Of a stretch of 64,000 bases of DNA, positions 62,411-64,000 are shown piece after piece. The notes under the pieces are model-generated. The model worked only from the letters and a program-made list of their open reading frames with translations, ran no database searches and was not told the origin of the DNA. Made by a program: the position numbers and the translations under genes. Position 1 is the first letter of the stretch, and the number at the start of each line of letters is the position of its first letter. Source of the DNA: Nocardiopsis sp. ATB16-24 (lineage in GTDB: Bacteria > Actinomycetota > Actinomycetes > Streptosporangiales > Streptosporangiaceae); the NCBI RefSeq assembly GCF_030271535.1, contig NZ_JASCXJ010000005.1:62001-126000 (forward strand). The letters are read 5' to 3'.

Positions 62411-62865
62411 TGTCCTGAGTCTTTAATTCGTCGGCAGTACGGGGCGAGGGAGCCGAGGATCTCCTCGGCCGTCTTGCGCCACACGAACGGCCGGGGGTCC
62501 TCGTTCCACGTCTGAATCAGGAACGGATGTCCTTCTCCAGAGCCTGCACCGACTTGTGCACCCCGCGCCGCAGCCGCTTGGAGGTCAGCTCGGCGAACCA
62601 CCGCTCGACCCAGGTTCAACCAGGAAGCACTGGTCGGAGTGGAGTGTATGTGGAACCTGGGGTGGGTCAGCAGCCACCGCTTGATCGCGGGGGTTTTGTG
62701 GGTGGCGTGGTTGTCGCAGATCAGGTGCACCTCCAGACCTTCGGACACCTCGCGGTCGAGCTTGTTCGAGGACTTCCTGAACTCCTCGGCGCGGTGGCGG
62801 CGGTGCAGCGGCCCGACCACCGTGCCCGTGGCCGCGCCCATGGCGGTTCTGGGTCGCGAGCACGG
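62407..62865 (-). pseudogene. IS630-family transposase remnant
   Basis: The C-terminal half of an IS630 transposase is readable: LHRRHRAEEFRKSSNKLDREV, VHLICDNHATHKTPAIKRWL, PTSASWLNL, then IQTWNEDPRPFVW and CRRIKDSGH. A middle block (VERWFAELTSKRLRRGVHKSV) is in another frame, so two indels of opposite sign occurred. The N-terminal half is gone. It ends at the TetR stop codon. Confidence 0.8.
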
Positions 62866-63078
62866 CTCTCCCACGGTCGGTCGGCCGCTGCGTGTTCGAG
62901 TAGTGACGAGAGGCTTCTCTGGCCCCGGACCGCACCGGCCGATTACGTTCGGAAACCAAGACGATCCGACGGACGGGGCCACAGTCGCAGTCCAGCGGCC
63001 ACGGCGCCGTACCGCAGATCACCGACCGGGGCGAGGCAGATCCCGCCCGTGGTTCCCAGGACGACTCAGGGAGCGCCC

Positions 63079-63600
63079 ATGCTGACCGAAGACGCGTTTC
63101 GAGATCTGATGGCCGGTGTCTGCGCCCCTGTCACGGTGGTGACGGCGATGGACAAAGGAATACCTCACGGCTCGACCGTCAGCTCTTTCAGTTCTCTCTC
63201 ACTTCGGCCACCGATGGTCACCACGGCGCTGGGCCGTGAATCCCGGCTTCTCGAATGGATTCTGAGGACGCGCCGCTTCGGAGTCAATGTTCTGGGAGCC
63301 GGGGACGCGGAGGTCGCCCGGGTATTCGTCGGAAGACGGGAGGAGCGCTTCCTCCGCACCCCGTGGCACTCCGACCACGGGCTCCCGCGCCTGAACGGCG
63401 TCGCGGGATGGGCCGTGTGCGAACTCGAACGCGCGGTCCCCGGCGGCGACCACGTCCTGCTCATGGGGTTGGTGGTGCATGCAGGCAGCACCGGCGCCGC
63501 CCCGCTGGTCTACGGCAACCGGGAATTCGGAACCCACTCCGAGTACGCCCGCATGCCGCGTGTCCTCACCGACCACATCTCGGCCTTCACGCGCCGCTGA
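63079..63600 (+). CDS. Flavin reductase, partner of the downstream monooxygenase
   Basis: 173 residues from ATG 63079 with GGGAG upstream. HpaC-like split barrel: VCAPVTVVTAMDKGIPHGSTVSSFSSLSLRPPMVTTALGRES is the flavin-binding block. It precedes an acyl-CoA-dehydrogenase-fold oxygenase by 26 bases, the usual pairing of reductase and oxygenase of a two-component flavin monooxygenase. Confidence 0.85.
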   Translation: MLTEDAFRDLMAGVCAPVTVVTAMDKGIPHGSTVSSFSSLSLRPPMVTTALGRESRLLEWILRTRRFGVNVLGAGDAEVARVFVGRREERFLRTPWHSDHGLPRLNGVAGWAVCELERAVPGGDHVLLMGLVVHAGSTGAAPLVYGNREFGTHSEYARMPRVLTDHISAFTRR

Positions 63601-63626
63601 GGCGCTCGTCATCGATTGGGGCATAT

Positions 63627-64000
63627 ATGGACACCGAACAGCCGACTCCTGCTCCTTCCGCCACCCCGGTGGACCGGGCCCGAGCCCTGATCCCGGTTCT
63701 CCGGGCCAACGCGGCCCAGGGGGAGCGGGACCGTAGGCTCACGGACGAGGCAGCCAAGGCGCTCAATGAGGAGGGCATGTTCAAGCTTCTCCTCCCACGG
63801 CGTTACGGAGGGTACGAGACCTCTCTGCGGACCTTCCTCGACGTGACCTCGACGCTCTCGGAGGGTGACGGTGCGAGCGGGTGGCTGGCGGCGGTGTGCA
63901 ACTCCTGCACGTGGATGGCGAGCCTGTTCCCCGAGCGGGCCCGGGACGAGGTGTTCGGTTCCGGCGACAGCCCGATAGTCTCGGGCGTCGTCGCCCCGAC
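63627..64000 (+). CDS. Acyl-CoA-dehydrogenase-fold flavin monooxygenase (partial, runs off the window)
   Basis: The first 124 residues are visible. Helical N-terminal domain with AKALNEEGMFKLLLPRRYGGYETSLRTFLDVTSTLSEGDGASGWLAAV, typical of group D oxygenases such as HsaA and related hydroxylases that take reduced flavin from a separate reductase. The reductase lies directly upstream. Substrate, possibly aromatic, cannot be set from this part. Confidence 0.8.
   Translation, partial: MDTEQPTPAPSATPVDRARALIPVLRANAAQGERDRRLTDEAAKALNEEGMFKLLLPRRYGGYETSLRTFLDVTSTLSEGDGASGWLAAVCNSCTWMASLFPERARDEVFGSGDSPIVSGVVAP

Noticed and set aside
1..64000. CRISPR arrays, tRNA or rRNA genes, att sites
   Set aside because: No regular spaced repeats, no cloverleaf-like tRNA sequence and no rRNA segments were recognised by eye; a dedicated search would be needed to exclude short tRNAs completely.

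Overview
The window is high-GC actinomycete chromosome. Evidence includes a mycothiol-dependent formaldehyde dehydrogenase, an F420-type LLM oxidoreductase, a StrR-type activator, a butyrolactone-receptor-like TetR regulator and rare TTA codons. A filamentous actinomycete of the Nocardiopsis/Streptomyces kind fits best; the genus cannot be fixed from the sequence. No tRNA, rRNA or CRISPR array was seen.

Positions 727-31258 read as one arsenic island. At its head is a Tat-exported molybdopterin oxidoreductase (727-3264), followed by an intact IS5-like element with terminal inverted repeats and a 3-bp target duplication (3794-4696). Next is a biosynthetic operon (4948-13849): an unknown protein, an SDR reductase, an EPSP-synthase-like enolpyruvyl transferase, a phosphoglycerate-mutase-like enzyme, a phosphonopyruvate-decarboxylase-like enzyme and a PhnCDE-type ABC transporter with fused double permease. 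After it come a 53-residue Cys-Cys protein, a FomA-like kinase and a close homologue of the fosfomycin epoxidase HppE (15864-16460) with the full iron triad and phosphonate-binding residues. An arsR-arsP operon (organoarsenical efflux) converges on it. A GBL-receptor-like TetR protein and a TTA-containing StrR-type activator follow.

The transferase-mutase-decarboxylase trio matches what is known for arseno-organic (bisenarsan-type) clusters, whereas the HppE and FomA homologues match the fosfomycin cluster. No PEP mutase and no Fom3-type methyltransferase are present. My main inference is that this is a hybrid cluster making an arsonate counterpart of a fosfomycin-type epoxide, probably on a C2 skeleton, with ArsP export, a FomA-like self-resistance kinase and layered arsenic defence.

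Positions 21.3-31.3 kb hold the rest of the arsenic functions: a flavin reductase, an ArsR-arsenate reductase fusion, arsC, arsR, acr3, an ArsO-like flavoprotein, a frameshifted relative of it, an MFS pump, a flavoprotein with a Cys-pair tail, and an ArsR-ArsN acetyltransferase fusion. A decayed esterase and a decayed IS5 element (31.3-32.6 kb) mark the right edge.

From 32.7 to 64 kb the content is ordinary chromosome: stress proteins, efflux pumps, Hsp20, mscR with its MBL partner, a Tat amidase, a frameshifted PI-PLC, a blaL-blaA-blaB-like beta-lactamase locus, LysG/LysE, an alcohol dehydrogenase, a second class A beta-lactamase lacking Glu166, a truncated Ser/Thr kinase, a DHA2 pump with its TetR repressor and a clear operator, a creatininase-family protein, an IS630 remnant, and the start of a two-component flavin monooxygenase pair at the right edge. 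Several gene remnants (44.2-44.9 kb, 56.1-57.1 kb, 62.4-62.9 kb) point to past rearrangements.
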